Counted from the first letter of the stretch, positions 46,649 to 57,295 are shown. The stretch: 64,000 nt of DNA from Tuctoria greenei (GCA_036927565.1 JAYESD010000001.1:135955415-136019414); one strand, 5' to 3'. A program made the numbers and translations. The notes: generated by a model from the sequence alone, not told the origin.

Positions 46649-47530
46649 ATGCCTCGCGACCATGTTAGACGCGAGCAGTTACCTGCAGGCTCACTGTCCC
46701 TGTGCCCTCGTGAGGGGCAATGCACGATGGTCAACAACCGCCTCATGACGATGGAGTTTATCCATTTGCGCCGCCAAGCAGCTGTTTTGGGACCCAGAGG
46801 AGGTCGCAGCGAGGCGATGCCCATGGAGATCACGCTGGCCATCCATCACCAACTTGAAATCCCGCATTGGGCTTTCACCGTGTCCATGTTTGGGGATGGT
46901 GAGTTCCTGGTGCGGTTCACCCGTGATGTCTATTCGGAGCTCGCCATCGAGACGGCAATCATCTCCATGTCGGATTATAACCACTACTTCCGGCCATGGA
47001 TCTTTGGCGTCGGTGTTCCGATTGTCGTGTGGTTCTTCCACGTGCAGGTTGTCATTGAGAACCTCCATCTGCATGTCTGGTCTGCGGAGGGCATCAGACA
47101 GGTTCTGGGTGACGTCTTCCTCTTTGATCACTTTGATGCTTCCACTTCCCACCGGGAGCATGCTGACCTGTGCACGATCGTTGGGTGGATGAAAGACCCA
47201 AGCCTCCTGCCTCGGGCCAAAATGGCCACCTTCTTTGTAGGAAGTGATGGCCGGACTGGGAGTGACGGCGGGCCGCCGGCGGAACCTTTCAACCATGCCG
47301 CAGTGGTCCGGCCTGGCGGCCTCACGACAGAGCTCATCATCCACCTGGATCACTACCTCGACTATACGCCGCCGGTCCACCCCAACTCCCCGACCTCCTC
47401 GTCATTAGGCGACTCTTCTGACGGACACACATCAGTGTCCTCAAACTCTTCAGGGGACACCTTCCCGCGGCCGAAGAGATTCTACTGGCGGCGTGGGGAA
47501 GTGGATGAGGCGGATAAGCAGCTCTTTTAG
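46649..47530 (+). CDS. Uncharacterised grass protein, DUF4283-like
   Basis: A single open frame of 293 codons starts with ATG and ends TAG. Its middle (residues about 70-190) shows FLVRFTRDVYSELAIE, FRPWIFGVGVPIVVWFFHVQ, VIENLHLHVWSAEGIRQVLG and a further DLCTIVGWMKDPSLLP block. This is the layout of a large family of grass-specific proteins related to DUF4283: a short RNA-recognition-like fold followed by a helper strand. The carboxy third is P-, S- and T-rich and ends basic (RPKRFYWRRGE). No zinc knuckle follows, unlike the retroelement-linked members. High GC and third-position G/C suggest a coding history. It may be a gene or a recently retired copy. Confidence 0.55.
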   Translation: MPRDHVRREQLPAGSLSLCPREGQCTMVNNRLMTMEFIHLRRQAAVLGPRGGRSEAMPMEITLAIHHQLEIPHWAFTVSMFGDGEFLVRFTRDVYSELAIETAIISMSDYNHYFRPWIFGVGVPIVVWFFHVQVVIENLHLHVWSAEGIRQVLGDVFLFDHFDASTSHREHADLCTIVGWMKDPSLLPRAKMATFFVGSDGRTGSDGGPPAEPFNHAAVVRPGGLTTELIIHLDHYLDYTPPVHPNSPTSSSLGDSSDGHTSVSSNSSGDTFPRPKRFYWRRGEVDEADKQLF

Positions 47531-48884
47531 TATGGCTACCAAAGTGTCCTAGCTCATGTGTTACGTTTCCTATGGAAACTAAAAATCCTTTACAAATCCT
47601 ATCCTTCAAAGGGAGCCTATGTTTGAGAGGATTACGACTGGATTAATTTCCGTGAAAATAATTCCTGTTTAATATTTCGGTTCTCCTTCCTTTTTTCAAA
47701 CATTTTCTTCCTCGTATTGTCTTCACTTTTTCCTTTCCAGTCCTAGCTACCGGCCTTTAAGCGCGTCTCGCATCGCTTTGTGATCGATGGACATCCGATC
47801 TGCGCCCATCATTGTCTCTTATTTGGGTTTCTTACGTAGTGTAATTGGTTGATAATGTTTGCGGTCCGTGCATGTTAGACATAGCTAGAATTAAAACACC
47901 TCGGACCTCGGTCATGTTTAACAACACTAACATGCATGCATATATATATACCTCAACAGTACATGACGATCTTTCAACAAAAAGAGAAAACACACGAATA
48001 ACATCATGAAACATGATCGTGGATCGAGGTTGCACATGCATGTTGAACATAGAACAGAAATAGTATTAGACAACAGACAGAAAAGAAAAGAACATATGGA
48101 ACAGGTGCGAAGGATTAGTCCCACCACGAAAAGTTGAGGTCGGTGCACCGACGTTATAAGGCATGGCACACAGTTGCAGTTAAAAATCCGAATGAAAGTA
48201 ATGCGTGCAGGACTAGGCCCATGTTCGCTGCAAGGCGTCCCCTGGCACGGACGCGTGGTCACGAAGTTGGCTTAGGCGTGTACGGACGGATTTTTTTTAT
48301 ATAACGAAAAAATTATTTTTCCCCGCGAGTAAATTTACTCCTAATAGGACGCGTCGAGCAGTTGGGACCGAGAGGATGCAAACCGCGGTTTCGAGGAAAC
48401 TGGGGCCACCGACCGGTTCATAATTAAGCGCAGTTTCCTCTAGCGTCCGATCGTCTCGACACGCCTGCTTAGACGATGACCCGCTACCGGCCTGTTGCAT
48501 TTTCCTATTACTACTACTTTACAGACCGCTTTGTGGGCCCCGCTGCGGGCGATCTCCTGGCAACTCCACTGGTTTGGGGACAAGGAGGGTTTGGCGATCG
48601 GAAAATTCGAACTAATTTTGCACATATAGTACATCCATGAACAAGAACACCAAGTACATTTAACTTAAAAACATTACTCCCTCCGTCCCAAAATACTACT
48701 TGTCCCTTTCGATGGAGGGAGTATCTCCGTCCCAAAATACTTGTCGCTTTGGATGGAGGGAGTATATTACAAACACAAGAAAAGATAAACTACAACTAAA
48801 ACCATGAAACAAAAAACTACAACTAAAAACATGAAACGAAAAACTACAACTAAAAACATGAAAAGAAAACACCTAAATACTACT
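47531..48884. other. Non-coding sequence including most of the first copy of the 1.67-kb block
   Basis: From 47,756 the sequence is shared with 53,773 and 57,871 onward. It has an (AT)n run near 47,940, GC-rich stretches near 48,220-48,560, and two head-to-head Stowaway-like mini elements near 48,673-48,765. Small frames here (e.g. 47,927-48,262 minus) are not convincing genes. Confidence 0.6.
48673..48765. repeat. Paired Stowaway-like mini inverted repeats
   Basis: TACTCCCTCCGTCCCAAAATA...GATGGAGGGAGTA occurs once in full and again in part within 93 bases. The ends are those of grass Stowaway MITEs, but the bodies are about 45-50 bases, so they are deletion derivatives. The same pair is in the other two block copies (near 54,698 and 58,788). 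Confidence 0.6.
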
Positions 48885-49397
48885 CTACTCAGCCTCCACC
48901 TCCTCCTCCTCGGGTGGGTCCTCGGGCTCCTGACCCTCCTCTAGCGCCTCGGGCTCCGGCGGCGGAAGGTGACCTAGTCTCAAGGCCGCCGCCACGACGA
49001 GGTTGCGATGACCCATGATGCCGAGCTCGGCTGCCATCGTCTCCCAGAGGGAGTCGAGACGAGAGGCCACGTGCGAGAGGCCGAAGGCGTAGTGGCTCGT
49101 GGTGTCCATTCCAGTACTTTGTAGAAGGGTACTGAGCCCAAGGCGTTCCATGGAGTGAGATGTATCCATAAATACATCTCGGGCCATGTTGAACAGGAGG
49201 GTATCCTTCACACGCGGCGGCGAGGGGGCGTCCAGCCGCGGCTGCTTACCGGCGGCCGGGTCCCTCAGCGAGCTCGATGGCGGAGGGTTGCTCGAGCTTG
49301 AAAGCATTTGTTGTATACTAGCCGTGGCTAGGTTTTGTGGAGAGAAGAGAGGATGTTGGAACGGTTGTGCGTAAAAGACGATGGCGCGGGTGACCAT
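48885..49397 (-). CDS. Unrecognised small protein family, copy 1
   Basis: The ATG at 49,397 starts MVTRAIVFYAQPFQHPLFSP. The protein is 170 residues: a P/S-rich first third with a basic patch, a conserved helical-looking core (LFNMARDVFMDTSHSMERLG, TGMDTTSHYAFGLSHVASRL, LWETMAAELG) and a very acidic tail. I recognise no domain. Copies 2 and 3 are near-identical; the diverged copy at 62,362-62,703 keeps the core at protein level. It lies at the right end of the 1.67-kb block, on the opposite strand from its neighbours. Confidence 0.6.
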   Translation of the reverse strand: MVTRAIVFYAQPFQHPLFSPQNLATASIQQMLSSSSNPPPSSSLRDPAAGKQPRLDAPSPPRVKDTLLFNMARDVFMDTSHSMERLGLSTLLQSTGMDTTSHYAFGLSHVASRLDSLWETMAAELGIMGHRNLVVAAALRLGHLPPPEPEALEEGQEPEDPPEEEEVEAE

Positions 49398-49420
49398 CTT
49401 ATACTCCCTCCGTCCCAAGT

Positions 49421-49820
49421 GAACTCTATTTTTAGGATTCAAACCGCACATTAGTCAACACATAAACTTACCCTAACACCCTTCATCAATACATATCCTC
49501 CCACTTTCCATTCAATGCTAGCAAGTTGCTACAGCAACAAAGGACAGTAGCTGAAAATGTGCAGAGCACACAGCTGACATGACCATACAGTGAAAGTAAA
49601 GTTGAGCTGGGACAAAAAAATTTGGCTAGAAATAACTGCCCACACACCACCATCCCTCTTCTCCACGCGTACTAAAAATCATCGGGCATCTCATCGTCTT
49701 CTCCGCGCGTACTAATAAAGAGTAGTAAGACGACACACCATCCTCTACTCCTCCACACACACCATCCTCTTCTCCGCGCGTACTCTTCCTCTCCATCGCG
49801 CGCGCCCTCATTGGTTCCCT
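49421..49820 (+). other. Upstream region of the F-box-like ORF
   Basis: Sequence between the block and the F-box-like frame. 49,640-49,800 has short direct repeats of CACACACCATCCTCT and CTCCGCGCGTACT. No clear TATA box. An in-frame stop at 49,716 with no ATG after it matters for the next entry. Confidence 0.4.
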
Positions 49821-50633
49821 TTGAAGCCCATAGAGTTCCCCTTGCCGCACGATATTGCGGTCCTGATCGCGGGGTGGGTCGCCTCGACCTACACCCAGCC
49901 CATGGACGACCTCTCCAGTCTGCGCGCCACCTGCAAGGCCATGCACGCGGCATGCCGTGATCCCGCTGTGGGCAGGCGCGTGGCGCTGGAGCGGGAGAGC
50001 AGCTGGGAGTGGTTCCAACGGCACGGGAACGGGAGCTACGACGCCCTCGTGGAGCGCGTGGCCAACATGGGCAACCCTCATGCGTGTTACATGACCAGGT
50101 TCGACCTCGTCTTCAACTACGGCCGCGCGCAGGCGCAGCGGGGCACCCAGTTCCTTGCCAGGGCGGCAGCGAATGACCACAAGGTGAAGGCCTACGTCCT
50201 TGCCATGCTCCGCTACGATGCCGATCATGGGGACCGCGACGCCTTCGAGTATATCCGGCAGGTTGAAAGCGAGGCACACATCGGCGACAACGCGGTCGGG
50301 TCCGTCGCGATGAAGAGGACCAACACAGAGTGCTGCCGGTGTTGGAATCGAGCCATGCAGAGGCTCGATGTTTTCGTGAGCTGGAGGTTTCTGCATAGGC
50401 CTCCTCCGGGACTGCCGCCGGTGGCGCTACCCGAAATTGACGATTACGTTTGCCGCTGCCTAACAGGGGGGAACCAGGGGCCTGCCCGCTGCGGCCGGCG
50501 AGGGTGGTACGAGTGGACCGTCTTCTGTACTGAGAACTGTAGGATTGAGCACGAGTATGACCTGTTCCGCCATAACGTGTTGTACTCTATGGGTTATATT
50601 CCCTCCATTCCCTTTTGGATGCGCTACCCCTAG
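49821..50633 (+). CDS. F-box-like protein of the At1g67623/At2g35280 type, start codon unclear
   Basis: The 271-codon frame shows an F-box-like amino end (LPHDIAVLIAGWVAS, then SLRATCKAMHAACRDPAVGR). A middle part follows with GNPHACYMTRFDLVFNYG and FLARAAANDHKVKAYVLAML, typical of this plant F-box family with Sel1-like helices. The carboxy half has many C and H residues (CCRCWNRAM, YVCRCLTGG, FCTENCRIEHEYD), possibly zinc-binding. Such proteins are thought to act as SCF substrate adaptors. There is no ATG between the upstream stop (49,716) and the F-box; position 49,821 is TTG and the first ATG (49,902) would remove the F-box start. An upstream exon, a non-AUG start or a lost start are all possible. 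Confidence 0.68.
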   Translation: MKPIEFPLPHDIAVLIAGWVASTYTQPMDDLSSLRATCKAMHAACRDPAVGRRVALERESSWEWFQRHGNGSYDALVERVANMGNPHACYMTRFDLVFNYGRAQAQRGTQFLARAAANDHKVKAYVLAMLRYDADHGDRDAFEYIRQVESEAHIGDNAVGSVAMKRTNTECCRCWNRAMQRLDVFVSWRFLHRPPPGLPPVALPEIDDYVCRCLTGGNQGPARCGRRGWYEWTVFCTENCRIEHEYDLFRHNVLYSMGYIPSIPFWMRYP

Positions 50634-51109
50634 TTCTCCCAACGCCAATGAAAAGTGAACAAAGGGAGTACTGTATATAAAATAGACTTGTATAAGGCAT
50701 GTTGATGTGTTTCTCCTATATATGCATGCTCGTCTCTGATGAATGTTGCACTTGTTGTGTTTCCCCTATGCGCGCTCGTCTTTTGTTTAGCCCCGTTTGC
50801 ATCAAAGAAAACAACATTACAAAACGTGAAAAGAAAAAATATCAAAAAAACAAGAGAAACACAACATCACGACTGGAGATGTTTTTCGATTCACGCACGA
50901 AGTGGGTTAAAGGTTAAAACTTGGCGTCATTAAAGGAGATTTTTTTTTATAAAAGGAGAATTTTTCGATAATACATCAGACACAATGTTCATGAACATAA
51001 AAGACATATTACATTAACATACTACCAACACATATATTACAAACAAGAGTAAAGAAAACATGGACGAAAAACACGAGGAAACAAGAACAAAACTACTCCT
51101 AATCCTATT
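50634..51109. other. 3' flank of the F-box-like ORF and start of the repeat region
   Basis: No gene seen. From about 50,960 the sequence (ACATATATTACAAACAAGAG...) resembles the 3' flank of the unknown small ORF family (compare about 48,763 onward). Confidence 0.45.
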
Positions 51110-51158
51110 CTACTCGGAGGCCCCGTCCACCTCCGCCGCGGCGCGCGCCGCGGCCGAC
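51110..51158 (-). pseudogene. Truncated carboxy end of an unknown-family member (fragment)
   Basis: A TAG stop at 51,110-51,112 (minus strand) is preceded by codons for a short acidic end (EVDGASE) and an alanine-rich GC stretch, as in copies 1-3 which end EEEVEAE. The downstream flank is also similar. At 51,159-51,161 it breaks abruptly into the AT-rich repeat. Confidence 0.45.
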
Positions 51159-51160
51159 AC

Positions 51161-53020
51161 ATTATATTCATCAAGATTGAAAAATGAAAAATAGCATTTG
51201 TTGTATGTTTTTTATGTTCTGACCAATTTCAAAAGATTTATAAAGTGAAATTTAATGGTAACCTTTACTTATCAATAATATTACAAGAAAGTGAAATTTT
51301 TCCTTTTTAAAGGACCCACATTTAATCAAGAATATTAATTAATAAGAAGTAAATATCTTCACACGCGGTTGGTACTTAATAACCGTCTGAGAAGATGTTT
51401 ATCTCAGTCGGATATTACTTACCAACCGCCTGAGGTAATGCCCAATACTGTTCTTCAGTTTCCTTATCTCTTGCTTCTTTTTTAGTTAGATTCCAATATA
51501 AATACTCAAACATCTTTAGATTCTGCAAATTGTGTCCAAATTCAATGATTCTTTCTTCTACATTTGTATAAAATCAACATCTACCGCATGAACAAAATAT
51601 TTTAAAACTTATATAGCTGACATTGTAATGTTTTGGTAAATATCATATGAATTTCTACTCACATATTATCCACATTTGTGTATCTCATAAAAAAAGATCC
51701 TTCACTCAAATTTGTTTGTATGAACATATTTGTATCATTTATACATGTATGAATTTTGTTAATTTTTTTAAAGCATTCCAACATGTCAAACTTCAAATTA
51801 TCCATCATTCTAACTAAATGCTCATATATACATATGAGGCATTCATCAAATTATGAACACACATTGATTCAAAAAAAATTAAAAAAATCTGAAAAAAAAT
51901 CATAGAGGTTGGTATGATGAGTAAAAATGTCCACTGAAAAAATAAATGACAAAGGCATTATATTCATCAAGATAGAAAAATGAAAATAGCATTTGTTGTA
52001 TGTTTTTTATGTTCTGACCAATTTCAAAAGATTTATGAAGTGACATTTAATGGTAACCTTTACTTATCAATAATATTACAAGAAAGTGGAATTTTGCCTT
52101 TTTAAAGGACCCACATTTAATCAAGAATATTAATTAAGAAGAAGTAAATATCTTCACAGGCGGTTGGTACTTAATAACCGTCTGAGAAGATGTTTATCTC
52201 AGTCGGATATTACTTACCAACCGCCTGAGATAATGCCCGATACTGTTCTTCAGTTTCCTTATCCCTTGCTTCTTTTTTATTTAGATTCCAATATAAATAC
52301 TCAAACATGTTTAGATTCTGGAAATTGTGTCCAAAATCGATGATTCTTTCTTCTACATTTGTATAAAATTAACATCTACCACCTGAACAAAATATTTTAA
52401 AACTTGTATAGCTGACATTGTAATGTTTTGGTAAATATCAAATGAATATCTACTCACATATTATCCACATTTGTGTATCTCATAAAAAAAGATCCTTCAC
52501 TCAAATTTGTTTGTATGAACATATTTGTATCATTTATACATGTATGAATTTTGTTAAAAAAAATTTAAAAGCATTCCAACATGTCAAACTTGAAATTATC
52601 CCTTATTCTAACTAAATGCTCATATATACATATGAGGCATTCATCAAATTATGAACACACATTGATTCAAAAAAATTTAAAAAATCTGAAAAAATTCATG
52701 GAGGTTGGTATGATGAGTAAAAATATCCACTGAAAAAATAAATGAAAAAGGCATTATATTCATCAAGATAGAAAAATGAAAAATAGCATTTGTTGTATGT
52801 TTTTTATGTTCTGACCAATTTCAAATGATTTATGAAGTGAAATTTAATGGTAACCTTTACATATAAATAATATTACAAGAAAGTGGAATTTTGCCTTTTT
52901 AAAGGACCCACATTTAATCAAGAATATTAATTAAGTAAATATCTTCTCAGGCGGTTGGTAAGTAAAACCCGTCTGGGGTAACCATCTTCTTTGGCGGTCG
53001 GTACTTAAAATCCGCCTGAG
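51161..53020. repeat. CACTA-like repeat array, first block (about 790-bp units)
   Basis: Units of about 790 bp start at about 51,350, 52,144 and 52,935 (the last truncated). Each has an AT-rich body and a GC-richer knot: CTTCACAGGCGGTTGGTACTT...AACCGTCTGAG followed by TACTTACCAACCGCCTGAG, inverted around short spacers. Such GGCGGTT/AACCGCC palindromes are typical subterminal repeats of grass CACTA elements. No terminus CACTA is visible and there is no transposase in this array. Confidence 0.8.
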
Positions 53021-53200
53021 AAAATTGGAGTTTATGTATACCCCTCGGCAGCGTAGGAAAAACCTAACCCGGGTGAAACACTTAGACACCGTTAGGCTGC
53101 CAAAATTTCGTTTGCCGCCAAGTTATAGGTCCGGAGCTAGGCGCCGCCTACTAAACCTCAAGAACGTGGTCGCCACTCTGAACGAAGCTAGCCTATTTAG
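53021..53200 (+). promoter_or_regulatory. TATA box and leader module, copy 1
   Basis: Right after the repeat palindromes, GAGTTTATGTATACCCC looks like a TATA box with leader (CTCGGCAGCG). The copy at 63,416 reads TTTATATATA, a better TATA box, which suggests the module is a promoter and that the ATG inside this copy is accidental. The following 180 bases (to TTTAGAATAAGAAGATA) are nearly identical in the copies at 57,115 and partly at 63,665. Confidence 0.5.
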
Positions 53201-53473
53201 AATAAGAAGATAAAATTGCCACCGGTGCAGCCGGAGCAATCGGCTCAGCCAGAGCAGCCCGCCCACTCTCCTTCTGCATCGTCACCGGAGGAGGAGGAGG
53301 AGGAGGAGGAGGACGACGACGACAACGATGATGACGACGATGACGACAGCGACGACGACGGCTTCTGCCACCACCACGACGACGATGATGACAACGACGA
53401 GGAGGAGGAAGACCGCTTGTCATGGTTTGAGAAGTTGGGGGAGAGGGCAGAGGAGGCGAAGCCGACAGAGTAA
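53201..53473 (+). CDS. Acidic protein exon without ATG, copy 1
   Basis: The open frame runs from just after a TAG (53,198-53,200) to a TAA at 53,471-53,473. It codes for a P/Q/S-rich start, a run of glutamates, a long aspartate-rich stretch with histidines, and an ending RLSWFEKLGERAEE. There is no ATG in the frame; it may be an internal or last exon joined to an upstream exon, or a decayed gene. The copy at 57,296 differs by one added glutamate codon and a few bases, keeping the frame. Confidence 0.4.
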   Translation, partial: NKKIKLPPVQPEQSAQPEQPAHSPSASSPEEEEEEEEDDDDNDDDDDDDSDDDGFCHHHDDDDDNDEEEEDRLSWFEKLGERAEEAKPTE

Positions 53474-53772
53474 TTTTTAGGAGTTTTTGTACATATTTCT
53501 TTTGTAGTTTTAGGAGTTCTTGTACATATTTAACTTCAGTTCTGTTCTTGTACATATTTCTTGTGTTTTTTAATATATATATGTGTTCATTCATGTCAAT
53601 GAATACTGGTGTGTTAGAATTTCTGGATTTCAATCAAGTGAATGTGCTCTAAGTTTAGTGATGTGTTAATCTGTCACAAGTGAACCGAGCAAATTGGACA
53701 AAAACAAAAGATCTTAGGGTTTGAAGCTCGTCTCGATTTGTAATTGCAAAGCTAAAGGAGACAAACAATGAC
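53474..53772 (+). other. Probable 3' flank of the acidic ORF
   Basis: It has repeated TTCTTGTACATATTT units and TGTTTTTTAATATATATATG, which resemble plant 3' ends and poly(A) signals. No other ORF. Confidence 0.35.
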
Positions 53773-55445
53773 TTTAAGCGTGTCTCACATCGCTTTGTGA
53801 TCGATGGACATCCGATCTGCGCCCATCGTTGTCTCCTATTTGGGTTTCTTACGTAGTGTAATTGGTTGATAATGTTTGCGGTCCGTGCATGTTAGACATA
53901 GCTAGAATTAAAACACCTCGGACCTCGGTCATGTTTAACAACACTAACATGCATGCATATATATATATATATATACCTCAATAGTACATGACGATCTTTC
54001 AACAAAAAGAGAAAACACACGAATAACATCATGAAACATGATCGTGGATCGAGGTTGCACATGCATGTTGAACATAGAACAGAAATAGTATTAGACAATA
54101 GACAGAAAAGAAAAGAACATATGGAATAGGTGCGAAGGATTAGTCCCACCACGGAAAGTTGAGGTCGACGCACCGACGTTATAAGGCATGGCGCACAGTT
54201 GCAGTTAAAAATCCGAATGAAAGTAATGCGTGCAGGACTAGGCCCATGTTCGCTGCAAGGCGTCCCCTGGCACGGACGCGCGGTCACGAAGTTGGCTTAG
54301 GCGTGTACGGACGGATTTTTTTTATATAACGAAAAAATTGTTTTTCCCCGCGAGTAAATTTACTCCTAATAGGACGCGTTGAGCCGTTGGGACTGAGAGG
54401 ATGCAAACTGCGGTTTCGAGGAAACCGGGGCCACCGACCGGTTCATAATTAAGCGCGGTTTCCTCTAGCGTCCGATCGTCTCGACACGCCTGCTTAGACG
54501 ATGACCCGCTACCGGGCTGTTGCATTTTCCTGTTACTACTACTTTACAGACTGCTTTGCGGGCCTCGCTACGAGCGATCTCCTGGCAACTCCACCAGTTT
54601 GGGGACAAGGAGGGTTTGGCGATCGGAAAATTCGAACTAATTTTGCATAGATAGTACATTCATGAACAAGAACACCAAGTACATTTAACTTAAAAACATT
54701 ACTCCCTCCATCCCAAAATACTACTTGTCCCTTTCGATGGAGGGAGTATCTCCGTCCCAAAATACTTGTCGCTTTGGATGGAGGGAGTATATTACAAACA
54801 CAAGAAAAGATAAACTACAACTAAAACCATGAAACGAAAAACTACAACTAAAAACATGAAATGAAAAACTACAACTAAAAACATGAAAAGAAAACACCTA
54901 AATACTACTCTACTCAGCCTCCACCTCCTCCTCCTCGGGTGGGTCCTCGGGCTCCTGACCCTCCTCTAGCGCCTCGGGCTCCGGCGACGGAAGGTGACCT
55001 AGTCTCAAGGCCGCCACCACGACGAGGTTGCGACGACCCACGACACCGAGCTCGTCCGCCATCGTCTCCCAGAGGGAGTCGAGATGAGAGGCCACGTGCG
55101 AGAGGCCGAAGACGTAGTGGCCCGTGGTGTCCATTCCAGTACTTTGTGGAAGGGTACCGAGCCCAAGGCGTTCCATGGAGTGGTATGTATCCGTAAATAC
55201 ATCTTGGGCCATGTTGAACAGGAGGGTATCCTTCACGCGCGGCGGCGAGGGGGGGTCCAGCCGCGGCCGCTTACCAGCGGCCGGGTCCCTCGGCGGGCTC
55301 GGTGACGGAGGGTTGCTCGAGCTTGAAAGCATTTGTTGTATACTAGCCGCGTCTAGGTTTTGTGGAGAGAAGAGAGGATGTTGGAACGGTTGTGCGGAAA
55401 AGACGATGGCGCGCGTGACCATCTTATACTCCCTCCGTCCCAAGT
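53773..55445. repeat. 1.67-kb repeated block, copy 2
   Basis: Near-identical to 57,871-59,534 as part of the 4.09-kb tandem duplication, and similar to copy 1. The (AT)n run near 53,957 is longer than in the other copies. Confidence 0.9.
54910..55422 (-). CDS. Unrecognised small protein family, copy 2
   Basis: The ATG at 55,422 starts MVTRAIVFSAQPFQHPLFSP. 170 residues, intact, ending in the acidic tail. Compared with copy 1 it has roughly 20 amino-acid changes, with the core motif MERLGLGTLPQSTGMDTTGH kept in the form also seen in the diverged copy 4. Its 5' end abuts the CACTA-like repeats at 55,445. Confidence 0.6.
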   Translation of the reverse strand: MVTRAIVFSAQPFQHPLFSPQNLDAASIQQMLSSSSNPPSPSPPRDPAAGKRPRLDPPSPPRVKDTLLFNMAQDVFTDTYHSMERLGLGTLPQSTGMDTTGHYVFGLSHVASHLDSLWETMADELGVVGRRNLVVVAALRLGHLPSPEPEALEEGQEPEDPPEEEEVEAE

Positions 55446-57115
55446 AAATATCTTCACAGGCGGTTGGTACTTAATAACCTTCTGAGAAGATTTTTATCTG
55501 AGGCGGGTATTACTTACCAACCGTCTAAGATAATGCCCGATAATGTTCTTCAGTTTCCTTATCCCTTGCTTCTTTTTAATTTAGATTCCAATATAAATAC
55601 TCAAACATGTTTAGATTCTGCAAATTGTGTCCAAATTATATGATTCTTTCTTCTACATTTGTATAAAATTAACACCTGCCACCTGAACAAAAAATTTTAA
55701 AACTTGTATAGCTGACATTGTAATGTTTTGTTAAATATCAAATTAATTTCTACTCACATATTATTCACATTTGTGTATCTCGTAAAAAAATATCCTTTAC
55801 TCAAATTTGTTTGTATGAACATGTTTGTATCATTTATACATGTATGAATTTTGTTAATTTTTTTAAAAGCATTCCAACATATTAAACTTCAAATTATCCA
55901 TCATTCTAACTAAATGCTCATATACATATGAGGCATTCATCAAATTATGAACACACATTGATTCAAAAAAAAATTAAAAAAATCTGAAAAAAATTCATAG
56001 AGGTTGGTATGATGAGTAAAAATGTCCACTGAAAAAATAAATGATAAAGGCATTATATTCATCAAGATAGAAAAATGAAAATAGCATTTGTTGTATGTTT
56101 TTTATGTTCTGACCAATTTCAAAAGATTTATAAAGTGACATTTAATGGTAACCTTTACTTATCAATAATATTACAAGAAAGTGGAATTTTGCCTTTTTAA
56201 AGGACCCACATTTAATCAAGAATATTAATTAAGAAGAAGTAAATATCTTCACAGGCGGTTGGTACTTAATAACCGTCTGAGAAGATGTTTATCTCAGTCG
56301 GATATTACTTACCAACCGCCTGAGATAATGCCCGATACTGTTCTTCAGTTTCCTTATCCCTTGCTTCTTTTTTATTTAGATTCCAATATAAATACTCAAA
56401 CATGTTTAGATTCTGGAAATTGTGTCCAAAATCGATGATTCTTTCTTCTACATTTGTATAAAATTGACATCTACCACCTGAACAAAATATTTTAAAACTT
56501 GTATAGCTGACATTGTAATGTTTTGGTAAATATCAAATGAATATCTACTCACATATTATCCACATTTGTGTATCTCATAAAAAAAGATCCTTCACTCAAA
56601 TTTGTTTGTATGAACATATTTGTATCATTTATACATGTATGAATTTTGTTAAAAAAAATTTAAAAGCATTCCAACATGTCAAACTTCAAATTATCCCTTA
56701 TTCTAACTAAATGCTCATATATACATATGAGGCATTCATCAAATTATGAACACACATTGATTCAAAAAAATTTAAAAAATCTGAAAAAATTCATGGAGGT
56801 TGGTATGATGAGTAAAAATATCCACTGAAAAAATAAATGAAAAAGGCATTATATTCATCAAGATAGAAAAATGAAAAATAGCATTTGTTGTATGTTTTTT
56901 ATGTTCTGACCAATTTCAAATGATTTATGAAGTGAAATTTAATGGTAACCTTTACATATAAATAATATTACAAGAAAGTGGAATTTTGCCTTTTTAAAGG
57001 ACCCACATTTAATCAAGAATATTAATTAAGTAAATATCTTCTCAGGCGGTTGGTAAGTAAAACCCGTCTGGGGTAACCATCTTCTTTGGCGGTCGGTACT
57101 TAAAATCCGCCTGAG
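55446..57115. repeat. CACTA-like repeat array, second block
   Basis: Units start at about 55,446, 56,239 and 57,030. From about 56,000 they are nearly identical to 51,960-53,020 with an offset of 4,095, while 55,446-56,000 is instead nearly identical to 59,535-60,060. This marks the joint of the tandem duplication. Confidence 0.85.
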
Positions 57116-57295
57116 AAAATTGGAGTTTATGTATACCCCTCGGCAGCGTAGGAAAAACCTAACCCGGGTGAAACACTTAGACACCGTTAGGCTGCCAAAA
57201 TTTCGTTTGCCGCCAAGTTATAGGTCCGGAGCTAGGCGCCGCCTACTAAACCTCAAGAACGTGGTCGCCACTCTGAACGAAGCTAGCCTATTTAG
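57116..57295 (+). promoter_or_regulatory. TATA box and leader module, copy 2
   Basis: Identical as far as I can see to 53,021-53,200, at offset 4,095. Confidence 0.5.

Larger units (their letters stand above)
47756..49420. repeat. 1.67-kb repeated block, copy 1
   Basis: It starts TTTAAGCG and ends CTCCGTCCCAAGT and matches 53,773-55,445 and 57,871-59,534 closely. Copy 1 differs from the other two more than those differ from each other. The block contains the minus-strand small ORF at its right end. Beyond 49,420 the copies diverge completely. Confidence 0.88.

Noticed and set aside
45828..46748. 306-codon open frame and several overlapping frames on both strands
   Set aside because: They run through the 28-bp minisatellite, which is open in all frames because the unit has no stop; there is no family resemblance beyond the repeat.
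46691..47380. 229-codon minus-strand frame opposite the 46,649 ORF
   Set aside because: It is the GC-rich antisense shadow of the plus-strand ORF; no motif, and the plus frame has the recognisable pattern.
47927..48262. 111-codon minus-strand frame conserved in three block copies
   Set aside because: The copies are recent duplicates, so an open frame is expected to persist. No conservation outside them, and the protein looks like translated non-coding DNA with CSICSFLFCLL-type runs.
49626..50396. 256-codon minus-strand frame opposite the F-box-like ORF
   Set aside because: Antisense shadow; the plus strand carries the F-box-like pattern.
53034..53213. 60-codon plus-strand ORF starting MYTPRQRRKN (also at 57,129)
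   Set aside because: Its ATG lies in what is a TATA box in the 63,416 copy, where the ATG is absent; more likely promoter and leader than protein.
53193..53633. Minus-strand arginine/proline-rich frame opposite the acidic ORF (and at 57,288-57,731)
   Set aside because: It is the complement of the GAG/GAC repeat and has no independent support.
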